64,000 nt of DNA, from positions 68,607 through 132,606 of the forward strand of contig JBOEGQ010000007.1 in the NCBI GenBank assembly GCA_050633505.1, given 5' to 3'. The DNA comes from UBA1672 sp050633505 (GTDB taxonomy: Bacteria > Pseudomonadota > Alphaproteobacteria > Micavibrionales > Micavibrionaceae). The position numbers and the translations under genes were made by a program. Within the stretch, counting starts at the first letter, position 1. Every line of letters begins with the position of its first letter. This document shows positions 41,536 to 51,440 of the stretch, in pieces. The notes below the pieces were generated by a model. It was not told where the DNA came from, searched no databases, and saw nothing but the letters and a program-made list of their open reading frames with translations.

Positions 41536-43365
41536 CTATTCCACCGTCACACTTTTCGCAAGGTTACGGGGTTGATCCACATCGGTCCCCTTTATAACCG
41601 CAACGTGATAGGATAGGAGCTGCACGGGGATTGAATAAAGGATAGGCGCAACAAATGGATGCACCGCCCCCATCGCAACGCTCCACGTTGATTGCTCTTT
41701 CAACGCTTGCGCACCTTTTTCATCAGAAATAAGGAACACCTTACCACCACGCGCAACTGTTTCCTGAATATTGGAGACATTCTTTTCAAACATCGGATCA
41801 TTTTCCGGCGCGACCACCACCACTGGCACCGTTTCATCAATTAAGGCAATAGGCCCGTGCTTCATCTCACCTGAAGCATACCCTTCTGCATGAATATAAG
41901 AGATTTCTTTGAGCTTCAACGCACCTTCAAGCGCGATCGGATAGAGGCTTCCCCGTCCGAGATACAAAACATCACGCGCCTCTGCAACATCCTTGGAGAT
42001 CGTACGAATGGCCTCATCATGTTGTAATATATCCGCCGCGATAGTCGGAACATGACGGAGTGCCTCTGCCATTTCCTGTTCCTGCTGGGCATTGATGGCG
42101 CCTTTTTCCTTTGCCGTTGCCAAAACCATACACGCCAATGTCGTCAATTGCGTTGTAAAGGCCTTGGTTGAGGCGACACCAATTTCAGGGCCAGCCAATG
42201 TATGCAAAACAAAATCAGACTCACGTTCAATTGTGCTCTCAATCGTATTAACAATTGATATAATTTTCTGGTTTTGGGTTTTACAATAGCGCAACGCCTC
42301 AAGCGTATCGAGTGTTTCCCCTGATTGCGAAATAAAGAGCGCAACCCCACCTTCAGGCATCGGAGCCTCACGGTATCTGAATTCACTGGCCACATCAATT
42401 TCACATGGAATGCGCGCAATTTGTTCAAACCAATATTTTGCCACCATACATGCATAATACGCCGTACCACAGGCAATAAGGGTTAGACGCGGCGCAGATG
42501 AAATCGCGTCTAGCACGTTATCAGGTAGCGTAATCTTCCCACATCCGGCATTCACAAAGGAATTAAGCGTTTGCCCGATGACGGCTGGCTGCTCATATAT
42601 TTCTTTGAGCATGAAATGCCTATATTCCCCTTTTCCGGTAATGGCACCGGATTGCTCTGTAATACGAATGCTGCGTTCTATTGGTGTTTTGGCTGCATCA
42701 TAAATTTCAACCGCATCACGTTTAACCGTCAGGCGATCACCATCTTCTAAAAAACAAATCTTACGGGTTAAGGGTGCCAAAGCATAAGAATCAGAGGCCA
42801 CAAACATTTCACCTTCTCCATACCCGATTGCAAGCGGCGTTCCCTGACGGCACCCAACCATCAGGTCGTGATGCCCTGCAAAGATCATAACAAGGGCATA
42901 TGCCCCCTCCAGACGATCCATCGCCCTATTGGCCGCCGTTACCGGATCATCCCCCTGCTCCATATAATAGGTCACAAGATGAACCACAACTTCTGTATCT
43001 GTTTCAGTTTGAAAAACCGCTCCATTCCCTTGAAGCTCTGCCTTTAATCCGGCGTAATTCTCAATAATACCGTTATGAACAACCGCAACTTTATCTGTCG
43101 CATGAGGGTGTGCATTACGCTCATTCGGCAAACCATGCGTGGCCCAGCGCGTATGACCTATCCCGACTGTACCATCTAGCGGCTGTTCTTCAATCTTACG
43201 CGTTAGGTTCACCAGCTTACCTTCCGCGCGACGACGATCAATATGCCCGTTTGATAATGATGCAATGCCCGAAGAATCATAACCGCGATATTCCAGACGC
43301 TTTAACCCTTCCAGAAGCAAAGGAGCTACTTTTTTTTCACCGATAATGCCAAAAATACCACACAT
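41536..43365 (-). CDS. glmS: Glutamine-fructose-6-phosphate aminotransferase (isomerizing)
   Basis: 609 aa, normal length. N-terminal glutaminase with Cys2 (MCGIFGIIG) and the RWATHGLPNERNAHPH loop; C-terminal isomerase with two SIS domains (FISQSGETLDTLEALRYCK, LGRGSLYPIALEGALKLKEISYIHAEG). Makes glucosamine-6-phosphate, the entry to UDP-GlcNAc for peptidoglycan and LPS. It ends PRNLAKSVTVE, the conserved tail. 140 bases downstream of glmU, on the same strand, as in many alphaproteobacteria. Confidence 0.96.
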   Translation of the reverse strand: MCGIFGIIGEKKVAPLLLEGLKRLEYRGYDSSGIASLSNGHIDRRRAEGKLVNLTRKIEEQPLDGTVGIGHTRWATHGLPNERNAHPHATDKVAVVHNGIIENYAGLKAELQGNGAVFQTETDTEVVVHLVTYYMEQGDDPVTAANRAMDRLEGAYALVMIFAGHHDLMVGCRQGTPLAIGYGEGEMFVASDSYALAPLTRKICFLEDGDRLTVKRDAVEIYDAAKTPIERSIRITEQSGAITGKGEYRHFMLKEIYEQPAVIGQTLNSFVNAGCGKITLPDNVLDAISSAPRLTLIACGTAYYACMVAKYWFEQIARIPCEIDVASEFRYREAPMPEGGVALFISQSGETLDTLEALRYCKTQNQKIISIVNTIESTIERESDFVLHTLAGPEIGVASTKAFTTQLTTLACMVLATAKEKGAINAQQEQEMAEALRHVPTIAADILQHDEAIRTISKDVAEARDVLYLGRGSLYPIALEGALKLKEISYIHAEGYASGEMKHGPIALIDETVPVVVVAPENDPMFEKNVSNIQETVARGGKVFLISDEKGAQALKEQSTWSVAMGAVHPFVAPILYSIPVQLLSYHVAVIKGTDVDQPRNLAKSVTVE

Positions 43366-43504
43366 AGAAATATCCTGTATTGCGCTAAAATTATTCTTAT
43401 ATATGCCAAAATTCTAATGCGCACCCCTTAAAACACAAATCACGAAGTCTTACGGAATGTTTCAATGCATAATGATTATGACAGGATGGAATAATGACTA
43501 AGCC

Positions 43505-44851
43505 TTAGTCATTTTGTGATTTACGTTTTCTGTATAAAGCAGCCCAGCCCGTGCGCACCTTTGCCTCACCTCTTTCCACAGATAAAGAATCCGCAGGCAC
43601 ATCTTTTGTAATCGTTGACCCAGCAGCAATAAAAGCCCCATCATCCAATGTAACAGGCGCGACCAAATTTACGTTACTACCGACCATCACACCTTTACCA
43701 ATAACCGTTTGATGCTTTTCAAAACCATCATAATTGACCGTAATCGCACCACAACTAAAGTTAACATCAGTCTCCATAATACAGTCACCAACATAACCAA
43801 GGTGTGAGATTTTACAACGATCTCCAATCTGGGATTTCTTAACCTCAACAAAGTTTCCAATACGCACCTCTTGCCCCACATCAGAACCCGGACGCAACCG
43901 TGCAAAGGGGCCAATCGTTGTGCTGTTTCCGATCACTGCGCCTTCAAAATGGCAAAACGCCTTAATATGTACATCCTCACCAACCTCTACCTTGGGTCCG
44001 AAATACACATTTGGCTCAACCAATGTACCGTGACCGATAACCGTATCATGGTGTAAATAGACACTGGCAGGATCTTGCATCACAACACCATTTTCAATGA
44101 AATATTCACGCATTTTTTGCTGCGCTATTTGTTCAAGATTGTTCAAATCAAGGCGCGTATTACACCCCTTCACTTCCCGGGCATCCTGTACCAAAGTCAC
44201 ACGCGTGGAGATATCATCACGCGCAGCAATTTCCGGCAAATCCGTAATGTAATACTCACCTTGCGCATTATTATTATCCAACGCACCAAGCCAGCGGTCC
44301 AAACGCTTTGCGTCAAGGCAAAATGCACCTGTATTGACAATATTGACCTTCTTTTCCTTTGCATTCGCATCCTTTTCTTCACGAATAGCATTGAGCGTCC
44401 CATCCTTATTCATCAATAAGCGCCCGTACCCTGTCGGATCATCCATCTCCGCGCCCAAAACAGCAATACCGGTCACCGCATCAAGGTTACGTGCCTCGAT
44501 CAAGGCCTGCATCGTACCTGTTGAAATCAACGGCGTATCCCCCAGTAATACCAACACATCACCATCAAAGCCCTTTAACAACGGCAACGCACAACGCAAC
44601 GCACTTCCCGTACCATCTTGAGAAAGTTGCACCACGGTTTTATGCGGTTGCACTGCAAGATCCAGATCATCCATATCTTCACCAACCACGGCAATAATCC
44701 GATCCGGTGAAAGGCGTTCCGCGGCACTTATGACCCAATTAACCATCGGCAAGCCAAGTAAGTTATGCATAACTTTTGGCTTATCCGATTTCATACGGGT
44801 TCCCTTACCCGCAGCAAGAATAACAACTGCTAAAGGTTTCTTTTTCACCAT
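43505..44851 (-). CDS. glmU: Bifunctional UDP-N-acetylglucosamine pyrophosphorylase / glucosamine-1-phosphate N-acetyltransferase
   Basis: About 448 aa from ATG 44851 (MVKKKPLAVVILAAGKGTRM); the GTG six codons earlier is a less likely start. N-terminal uridyltransferase with LAAGKGTRMKSDKPKVMH, then a left-handed beta-helix of hexapeptide repeats (VIGNSTTIGPFARLRPG, GVMVGSNVNLVAPV) that carries the acetyltransferase site. Uses the product chain of glmS to make UDP-GlcNAc. Confidence 0.95.
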   Translation of the reverse strand: MVKKKPLAVVILAAGKGTRMKSDKPKVMHNLLGLPMVNWVISAAERLSPDRIIAVVGEDMDDLDLAVQPHKTVVQLSQDGTGSALRCALPLLKGFDGDVLVLLGDTPLISTGTMQALIEARNLDAVTGIAVLGAEMDDPTGYGRLLMNKDGTLNAIREEKDANAKEKKVNIVNTGAFCLDAKRLDRWLGALDNNNAQGEYYITDLPEIAARDDISTRVTLVQDAREVKGCNTRLDLNNLEQIAQQKMREYFIENGVVMQDPASVYLHHDTVIGHGTLVEPNVYFGPKVEVGEDVHIKAFCHFEGAVIGNSTTIGPFARLRPGSDVGQEVRIGNFVEVKKSQIGDRCKISHLGYVGDCIMETDVNFSCGAITVNYDGFEKHQTVIGKGVMVGSNVNLVAPVTLDDGAFIAAGSTITKDVPADSLSVERGEAKVRTGWAALYRKRKSQND

Positions 44852-44905
44852 TCCGTTTTCTTTCTTCACACGTTTGTTTATATTCAGATTAATATCTGAG
44901 GAATA

Positions 44906-45776
44906 CTACTTCACCTTCAGAAGTGTCTTACCACTCTCATAACGGGTCATATGCATAAATAATGTGCCATAGGTCGTTTTAACCCGAACACGCACCGGCA
45001 CAACAACGGCATTCTTTTTCACCTGGGCAAACCAGATTGTCGGCATTGTGCCAAGGTCGCGCCCTTGCTCTTGAATAGAAAGCCAGCCACGCGGCTTTTT
45101 ATACCATGCACCTGCAATTGGAACGACTTCTGCCGTACATTCCGCAGCAGGCCCCTTATAGGCGTTATATTTACTTTTATCCAGCATCACGAAACGGCTA
45201 TGTCTGAAAATAAGCTTATAACGGCGCTTTCCGTCGAAGACTTCTGCCTCTCCCGCACAATCGCCACCATCTGATACATGTTCCATCACCAATAATGTTG
45301 CGGTCAATGCATCTGTTGTGCCTTTGGTTAACTCTTCGTCAGGGATCTTGGTTTTCGGTTTCTTACCTTCATAAGATGTCACAAGATCCTGAAACCCGCC
45401 ATCTTTTGTGTAGTTATAGCTCTTAACCTCGTGTTCATCACGCCATGCAGCCACAGACTCATGGAGTTCCGGCACACGTTTCCCACCGCGCAGCGCCCAA
45501 CCCTGCGATTTAAAGCTGCCTTTCCATGGTGCAAGAGATCCTAAAAGCCCACGCGTTTCTGCAGAAAACTCCATCAGATAGCGCCCCTTTTCACGAAAGT
45601 CGAGCTTCATATCCGCCTTTACCGCGTGAATGCCCCCTGCATAAACATCATAATTCATTTTCTGAAAATGATAGGCATCAGGTGCCTCTTCCTGTTTTTT
45701 CTTTTCCGCATATGCAGGCAAAGAAACAGCAGCAGATAACACACAGATACTAAGAATAAAAACCAGGTGTTTCATA
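44906..45776 (-). CDS. DUF3108-domain exported protein
   Basis: About 289 aa from ATG 45776, which has GGGAGGG before it. Signal peptide (MKHLVFILSICVLSAAVSLPAYA) then the family's beta-rich fold (YDVYAGGIHAVKADMKLDF, GRYLMEFSAETRGLL, and a DALTATL segment with GKRRYKLIF). DUF3108 proteins are periplasmic and of unknown function. Its 5' end overlaps the FemAB-like gene by 27 bases, so they are coupled. Confidence 0.75.
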
Positions 45777-46751
45777 TAGAAACCCTCCCATACCTTCTTT
45801 AAAGACTTTAACTCCCTTGGCACTTTCATCGTTAACGCCGCCCAGATCAAATGCATCTATGTTCCTCTCTTTTAATTCAGACAGTGCCTTCCACAACAAT
45901 ATATAATGGGCACGTTTTTGCCGTCCGACATCAGATGAATAGCCAATCTGATATGTTGCTGCTCTACCATGGTTTAACAATAATATAGAGGCAATCGGTG
46001 CACCATCCAACAACGCAGTACCAATTAACATGTTTTTCCCACGCGAAAATTCACGTGACAAGGCAATTATGGTTTTGATAGAGGCACCCCCATAATTCTT
46101 TTTCACACGATCTTCTGTATGATTATTAATAAGCCATGCAAAATGCGCTCCTTCATCACTCCACACAATTTCGAGACTTTCTTCTTCTGCTTTTTGTAAC
46201 TGTTTCGCCCAATACTTACTTAAATTATTGCGCAGAGTTTGCAAATCAAGCCCCAAATCAAGCCAATATGTCTGATATGTCTGCACACCCTTTTTATTAA
46301 ATCTATATTGCTTCAGAAACTGGCGCATATCCGGCGTATCCTCTATTTCGGGGATGAAACGGATACGACGACCAAGACGCTTTGGGAATTTTCGACAAAA
46401 TGCATCCAGAAAGCACCTCATATCCCCGATATCACCACGGCCATCAAACCAAAGAGGCCCGCGATCGATAATCAAGCCATGTACCATATTGCCCAACAAT
46501 CCCGCTTCCAGAACCTGAACAACTCCCGCCTCTTGCCCATCAATAAGGATAAGCCCATGACGCAGTTTCTGCTGGTTCAATTGCGCCATAACACACCCGT
46601 ATGGAACACTCTGCAATAAATTGGAATATTTGACCTTATTAAAGTGCGTCTGCCATTGCTCATACGGAATTTCATTCCATACGATCTCGCATGCTTGATG
46701 ATTTTTTCGTGCTTTTATGTTCATAGCGACTTGATTTTGGACGCGCTTCAT
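45750..46751 (-). CDS. FemAB/GNAT-type acyltransferase-like protein
   Basis: About 333 aa from ATG 46751; MNIKARKNH 9 codons later is an alternative. Features such as NLLQSVPYGCVMAQLNQQKLRHGLILIDG, LRNNLSKYWAKQLQKAEEESLEIVW, and GAPIASILLLNHGRAATYQIGYSS with YILLWKALSELKERNIDAFDLGG fit the two-lobe FemAB acetyltransferase fold, which attaches amino acids to peptidoglycan precursors or other acceptors. Substrate not determinable. Neighbour of glmU and dapD, in keeping with an envelope role. Confidence 0.75.
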   Translation of the reverse strand: MKRVQNQVAMNIKARKNHQACEIVWNEIPYEQWQTHFNKVKYSNLLQSVPYGCVMAQLNQQKLRHGLILIDGQEAGVVQVLEAGLLGNMVHGLIIDRGPLWFDGRGDIGDMRCFLDAFCRKFPKRLGRRIRFIPEIEDTPDMRQFLKQYRFNKKGVQTYQTYWLDLGLDLQTLRNNLSKYWAKQLQKAEEESLEIVWSDEGAHFAWLINNHTEDRVKKNYGGASIKTIIALSREFSRGKNMLIGTALLDGAPIASILLLNHGRAATYQIGYSSDVGRQKRAHYILLWKALSELKERNIDAFDLGGVNDESAKGVKVFKEGMGGFLYETPGFYS

Positions 46752-46801
46752 GCTGAATTGCAAACGAATTTATAAATTATTTTTTTAAAGCGAGATCAGA
46801 G

Positions 46802-47650
46802 ATGAGTGAAACATACGCGCAATTACAACAGACAATTGAGAATGCATGGGAAGGCAGAACAGAGATCAGCACAGCCACGCAAGGTGAAGCCCGTGACGCA
46901 GTAACGCAAGCTTTATCTCTATTAGATAACGGAACATTACGCGTTGCATCACCGTCGGATAATGGATGGGTCGTTAATCAATGGCTGAAAAAAGCAGTGC
47001 TTCTTTCATTCCGCCTTAATGAGAATCAAATCATTTCAGGTGGCCCGGGTGGCGCAAACTGGTTCGATAAAGTAGATAGCAAATTCTTCGGATGGGATGA
47101 GGCACGTTACAAGCAAGCCGGTTTCCGCGCAGTGCCTGACTCTATTGTGCGTCACTCTTCTTATGTTGCACCAAATGCCGTTTTGATGCCTTGTTTCATT
47201 AACGTCGGCGCTTATGTCGGCGAAGGCACAATGATTGACACATGGTCAACCGTCGGTTCGTGCGCACAAGTTGGTGCAAATTGTCACATCTCTGGCGGCG
47301 TTGGCATTGGTGGTGTTCTTGAACCATTGCAAGCAGAGCCTGTGATTATCGAAGACAATGTATTTATCGGTGCAAGATCAGAAGTTGCGGAAGGCGTTGT
47401 TGTTGAAGAAGGCGCCGTTGTCTCAATGGGGGTTTTCCTTGGTGCATCAACAAAGATCATAGACCGTGAAACCGGTGAAACTTTCCGCGGACGCGTTCCG
47501 GCCTATTCCGTTGTTGTTCCCGGAACATTACCAGGTAAACCACTTGCAGATGGAACACCGGGGCCAAATCTGGCATGCGCCGTGATTGTTAAACGCGTTG
47601 ATGCACAAACACGCAGCAAAACCGGTGTGAATGAGCTATTACGTGATTAG
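46802..47650 (+). CDS. dapD: 2,3,4,5-tetrahydropyridine-2,6-dicarboxylate N-succinyltransferase
   Basis: 282 aa, normal size. Left-handed beta-helix of hexapeptide repeats (ISGGVGIGGVLEPLQAEPVIIEDNVFIGARSEVAEGV) with the signatures PSDNGWVVNQWLKKAVLLSFRLNEN and PGTLPGKPLADG. It succinylates tetrahydrodipicolinate in the lysine/DAP route. dapE, the later desuccinylase, is 1.1 kb downstream on the same strand, with one gene in between. Confidence 0.95.
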   Translation: MSETYAQLQQTIENAWEGRTEISTATQGEARDAVTQALSLLDNGTLRVASPSDNGWVVNQWLKKAVLLSFRLNENQIISGGPGGANWFDKVDSKFFGWDEARYKQAGFRAVPDSIVRHSSYVAPNAVLMPCFINVGAYVGEGTMIDTWSTVGSCAQVGANCHISGGVGIGGVLEPLQAEPVIIEDNVFIGARSEVAEGVVVEEGAVVSMGVFLGASTKIIDRETGETFRGRVPAYSVVVPGTLPGKPLADGTPGPNLACAVIVKRVDAQTRSKTGVNELLRD

Positions 47651-47758
47651 GCTTTAGCCACGCTGTATAAGCACCCTCTAAATTTACATATTTTTTGCAT
47701 TTTTTCCGATGATGTTTTATAACCAGCGTCATCGGGAAAATAAATTCGAGCACAGCTC

Positions 47759-48745
47759 ATGATATCGTTGTTTAACAAACGCACAAACCAGAACGGATTC
47801 AAAGGCGAAAAATCCTTTTGCGACCACCTGATCAAAACAGGTTTATATGACACCGAAACAGATGTTAACCAGAATTTCGATCAACTTGTTGATGAACTGA
47901 AAGACTGGCTGCATCAGAAGGGGTTTGAACGGGAAATCTCTGTCCTTGATTTTATGCTAGAGAAAAAAGACGGGCAATTCCGTAAAGACGGAGAAACACC
48001 TGCCGCCCTGCATGAAGTGACGCAAGCCATCTATCTGGTCAGTTGTCTGGAAGATGGCCTTCATATCACAGATCCCGCCGGTGTTCTTGCCGTTATTTTC
48101 AGTCACGATCTAGGAGAGGATTTCAATATCCGGCCGCAACAAATGGCAGATCGTCTCTTTATTGACGGGCATAAGCACGATGATAGCATGGCACATTTCT
48201 TATATGAATTTGATCAAATTTCCATGCATTATGGCGGTGAAGCAAAACCTGAATACAAAACACCGCATGATTACTCCGTTGCTTTAAGGAAAACACAAAA
48301 CGCCGGTCTCGCAAAATTATTTGATAATTTGCAAAATGCCGCAACGATTATTGGGGGCCTTTCCGATGAAAGGGCGAGCGAATATAATGTCAAAATTCAT
48401 ATGCTTTTAGATCGTTATATTTCTCAGTCATGTGAGAATTACCCCGAACAGGCAGAAATATACAAAACCCTTCAAAAAGCAATTGGTACAGTTGGCAATT
48501 ATAATCGTCACGATAAACATGGTGAAGCCCTTGGCAAACCACTCAAAATCGAAGAAGACCACCTCACGGCCAAGGGGCTAAAACTACCGTTAGGGCTTGA
48601 TCCCTATATGATATCTGCCACGCGGATATGGGAACGTCACCCGACTTTGAAAGAGCACGACGCGATACCGGACGTCTATCAGACACGCATACACAACTCT
48701 GATAGTGACAACCCCGGATTTTCAGAATACACTCCCGCCTCATGA
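47759..48745 (+). CDS. HD-domain phosphohydrolase-like protein (RelA/SpoT-like HD)
   Basis: 328 aa. HEVTQAIYLVSCLEDGLHITDPAGVLAVIFSHDLGED resembles the H...HDxxED metal-binding core of RelA/SpoT hydrolase domains, and LRKTQNAGLAKLFDNLQNAATIIG the later Asp of the same fold. No synthetase or TGS domain follows, so it might be a small alarmone hydrolase or another nucleotide phosphohydrolase. Stop codon overlaps dapE's ATG by 4 bases, so it is in an operon with dapE, an uncommon place for such a gene. Confidence 0.65.
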   Translation: MISLFNKRTNQNGFKGEKSFCDHLIKTGLYDTETDVNQNFDQLVDELKDWLHQKGFEREISVLDFMLEKKDGQFRKDGETPAALHEVTQAIYLVSCLEDGLHITDPAGVLAVIFSHDLGEDFNIRPQQMADRLFIDGHKHDDSMAHFLYEFDQISMHYGGEAKPEYKTPHDYSVALRKTQNAGLAKLFDNLQNAATIIGGLSDERASEYNVKIHMLLDRYISQSCENYPEQAEIYKTLQKAIGTVGNYNRHDKHGEALGKPLKIEEDHLTAKGLKLPLGLDPYMISATRIWERHPTLKEHDAIPDVYQTRIHNSDSDNPGFSEYTPAS

Positions 48746-49878
48746 CATATGACGTTATTGAACTAACCCAGAAATTAATCGCCTGCCCATCTGTTACACC
48801 AAAAGATGAAGGGGCACTGATTTACCTAGCTGAAAAACTGGAAGCTCTAGGGTTTGAATGCCATCACCTTCCTTTTGGAAATGGAGAAGACCACGTTCCA
48901 AACCTGTTTGCGCGACTTGGTACAGGATCCCCGCATATTTGTTATGCCGGACATACTGATGTTGTCCCCCCTGGCCCAGAAGATTTATGGACATACGGCC
49001 CGTTTAACCCGCATATCGAAGATGGAATTTTATACGGGCGGGGCGCCAGCGATATGAAGGGATCTGTTGCCGCATTTACCGCCGCCGTATCTCAATACTT
49101 ATCACAAAGCACCCCCACCGGATCGATTAGCCTTCTCATCACTGGAGATGAAGAAGGCCCGGCCATCAATGGCACAATCAAGGTTTTGGAATGGATGGAA
49201 AAAAACGGCCATATTCCGGATATGGCACTGGTCGGTGAACCTACCAACCCATCTTCGCTAGGTGAAGAAATCAAAATCGGACGACGCGGTTCATTAACTG
49301 GAACATTAAAGATAACCGGAAAGCAGGGGCACGTTGCATACCAACACTTAGCCGACAATCCTTTACCAAAACTTGTCAGGGTTTTGGACACCCTTTCAAA
49401 TCATGTCTTTGATACAGGATCAGAATTCTTTCCGCCAACCAATCTGGAAATTACAACGATTGATGTTGGTAATACCGCAGATAATGTAATTGCAGAAAGC
49501 GGAAAAGCAAAATTCAATATTCGCTTTAACGATATCTGGAACAGCCAAAGCCTGTCCGATAAGATTCATGAGCTCATTAAAGCATGCGGATATGAATATG
49601 ATCTGGATCTGGTTTGTGGCGCAGAGAGTTTTATCACAAAACCGAGTGAATGGTCTGACATCGTAAAGAAGGCCGTTGTTGAGATCTGCGGACAAACACC
49701 TGCATTTACAACGAATGGCGGTACATCCGATGCACGGTTCGTTTCACGTTATTGCCCCGTTGTAGAATTTGGTGGCATTAACGCAACCATTCATCAGATC
49801 AATGAGAACGCATCCGTTCAAGATTTAAAAGATCTTACCCAGATATTCGTCAAGGTTTTAGACAAAACTTTCACGTAA
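48742..49878 (+). CDS. dapE: Succinyl-diaminopimelate desuccinylase
   Basis: 378 aa M20 metallopeptidase-family enzyme. Signatures: CYAGHTDVVPPGPEDLWTYGPF (first metal ligand His/Asp), YGRGASDMKGSVAAF, LITGDEEGPAINGT (Glu-Glu metal site), NGGTSDARF and FGGINATIHQINE. Cleaves N-succinyl-LL-DAP to LL-DAP for lysine and peptidoglycan. Overlaps the HD gene by 4 bases. All catalytic residues appear present. Confidence 0.95.
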   Translation: MTYDVIELTQKLIACPSVTPKDEGALIYLAEKLEALGFECHHLPFGNGEDHVPNLFARLGTGSPHICYAGHTDVVPPGPEDLWTYGPFNPHIEDGILYGRGASDMKGSVAAFTAAVSQYLSQSTPTGSISLLITGDEEGPAINGTIKVLEWMEKNGHIPDMALVGEPTNPSSLGEEIKIGRRGSLTGTLKITGKQGHVAYQHLADNPLPKLVRVLDTLSNHVFDTGSEFFPPTNLEITTIDVGNTADNVIAESGKAKFNIRFNDIWNSQSLSDKIHELIKACGYEYDLDLVCGAESFITKPSEWSDIVKKAVVEICGQTPAFTTNGGTSDARFVSRYCPVVEFGGINATIHQINENASVQDLKDLTQIFVKVLDKTFT

Positions 49879-49897
49879 CGGGGCGCTCCAATAAATA

Positions 49898-50572
49898 CTA
49901 TTTCTCTGCCGCGTAATTCAGAACAACAGCTGACAAATCCTGTGGCAAATGCACAGCTAAACGAGCCCCCGTATAATCAAGAGAGACCTTGGAAAAGGGA
50001 ACGGCAACACCTTGATCTCTGGTCGTCTTGTAATTGACATTAATATATAATGCCTTGGCAGTGCGTGCAGTATCATCAAATAAAATATCAGATACTTGTC
50101 CAATTTTACGCCCCTTTGCATTGATGACTTTTTGCCCAATAACAGAGGACAGACTAAAAACATCACTCTGCCCTGATGCCGTTTCAATATTCGCAAGAAA
50201 TTCAGGATAAAGCGCCGCAACTTGCTCATCATCAAAAGACAGGCGATAACCATTCGAAACACTTTCAATATCCAGTGCACCATAATTCAAATAAACACTT
50301 TGGCGTAAATGTAAGCGATCAAAAACAACATGTAAGGATGAAACATGCCCCTTCGCATCCACCAAAATATCATCGACTTCACCAATGACTTTATTATGGC
50401 TATCGATCACTTTGCGCTTTAACACCTTTTCAAAGCGAATATAACGTGGATTTTGCAAGGGTTTCAGACGGTTCATATCATGCACATTTTTTTGCAGCAC
50501 AAAATCATCCGCAGCAAAAACAGAAATTGGCATCATAAACACCACAACCAAAAACAATAAAATAATACGCAT
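49898..50572 (-). CDS. Exported protein with two PRC-barrel domains
   Basis: 224 aa. Signal peptide (MRIILLFLVVVFMMPISVFAAD) then two PRC-barrel units, LKRKVIDSHNKVIGEVDDILVDAKGHVSSLHVVFD (about 48-85) and VIGQKVINAKGRKIGQVSDILFDDTARTAKALYIN (about 145-180). PRC-barrels bind RNA, proteins or membranes; those in the periplasm of alphaproteobacteria are uncharacterised. Convergent with dapE. Confidence 0.8.
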   Translation of the reverse strand: MRIILLFLVVVFMMPISVFAADDFVLQKNVHDMNRLKPLQNPRYIRFEKVLKRKVIDSHNKVIGEVDDILVDAKGHVSSLHVVFDRLHLRQSVYLNYGALDIESVSNGYRLSFDDEQVAALYPEFLANIETASGQSDVFSLSSVIGQKVINAKGRKIGQVSDILFDDTARTAKALYINVNYKTTRDQGVAVPFSKVSLDYTGARLAVHLPQDLSAVVLNYAAEK

Positions 50573-50675
50573 AGACTCCCCCTATCCCTATAGATGAGAA
50601 CAGGGTAACCAAAAATCTAACAAGACGCAAAGCGCGATCGCCCTCTACCATCTATACGTATGTATTGAAACGAAA

Positions 50676-51440
50676 TTAATAATCCACGCGCATCAGATAT
50701 AACCCGTCCGCCGGAGCCGTCGGCCCGCCCTTTGTGCGGTCTTTGGCTTCTAATGCGGTTTTCATATCTTTCGGCTTCCACTTCCCCAATCCAACAAGAC
50801 TAAGAGTTCCGACCATATTACGCACCTGATGATGCAAGAATGACTTCCCCTCTGTTTCAAGAACGATTTCCCGACCACCACATAAATCATAATCACGCAC
50901 CGTGATATCCAATCGATCCAATGTCTTTATTGGTGACCTTGCCTGACATTCAGAATCACGGAAAGTTGTAAAATCATGATTCCCCAGCAAATATTGTGTC
51001 GCCTCACACATGGCCTCTATATCCAGTTGGCGTTGAATATGCCAGACCTGTCCGTTTTCAACGGTTAAAAAGGCATGACGATTCACAATTTTATATTGAT
51101 ATAGCTTATTCACCGCGGAAAAACGGGCATGAAAATCATCATTAATCGGCTCAACGTTTAAAATACTGATCGGTTGCGGACGTAGATGAGCATTAATCGC
51201 CTTCATAATCGCAAACCCGTCCATTGGCTTTTTAAAAGGCGCAAGATCAACATGCGCAACCTGACCACGCGCATGCACCCCTGCATCTGTGCGTCCGGCA
51301 ACTGTAACAGTTACGTTTTGCGCGCAAAATTTATATATCGCATTTTCGATTTCCTGTTGAATAGAGGGAACATCCGGTTGGCGCTGCCATCCGTAATAAT
51401 CACGTCCCATATATTCTATCGTCAACTTATAACGTTGCAT
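50676..51440 (-). CDS. truA: tRNA pseudouridine(38-40) synthase TruA
   Basis: 254 aa. QRYKLTIEYMGRDYYGWQRQPDVPSIQ, catalytic Asp in VTVAGRTDAGVHARGQVAH, then FHARFSAVNKLYQYKI and SFLHHQVRNMVGTLSLVG. It modifies U38-40 in the anticodon stem-loop. ATG 51440 overlaps the fmt stop (TGATG), so it is translationally coupled with fmt in the def-fmt-truA operon. Confidence 0.95.
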   Translation of the reverse strand: MQRYKLTIEYMGRDYYGWQRQPDVPSIQQEIENAIYKFCAQNVTVTVAGRTDAGVHARGQVAHVDLAPFKKPMDGFAIMKAINAHLRPQPISILNVEPINDDFHARFSAVNKLYQYKIVNRHAFLTVENGQVWHIQRQLDIEAMCEATQYLLGNHDFTTFRDSECQARSPIKTLDRLDITVRDYDLCGGREIVLETEGKSFLHHQVRNMVGTLSLVGLGKWKPKDMKTALEAKDRTKGGPTAPADGLYLMRVDY

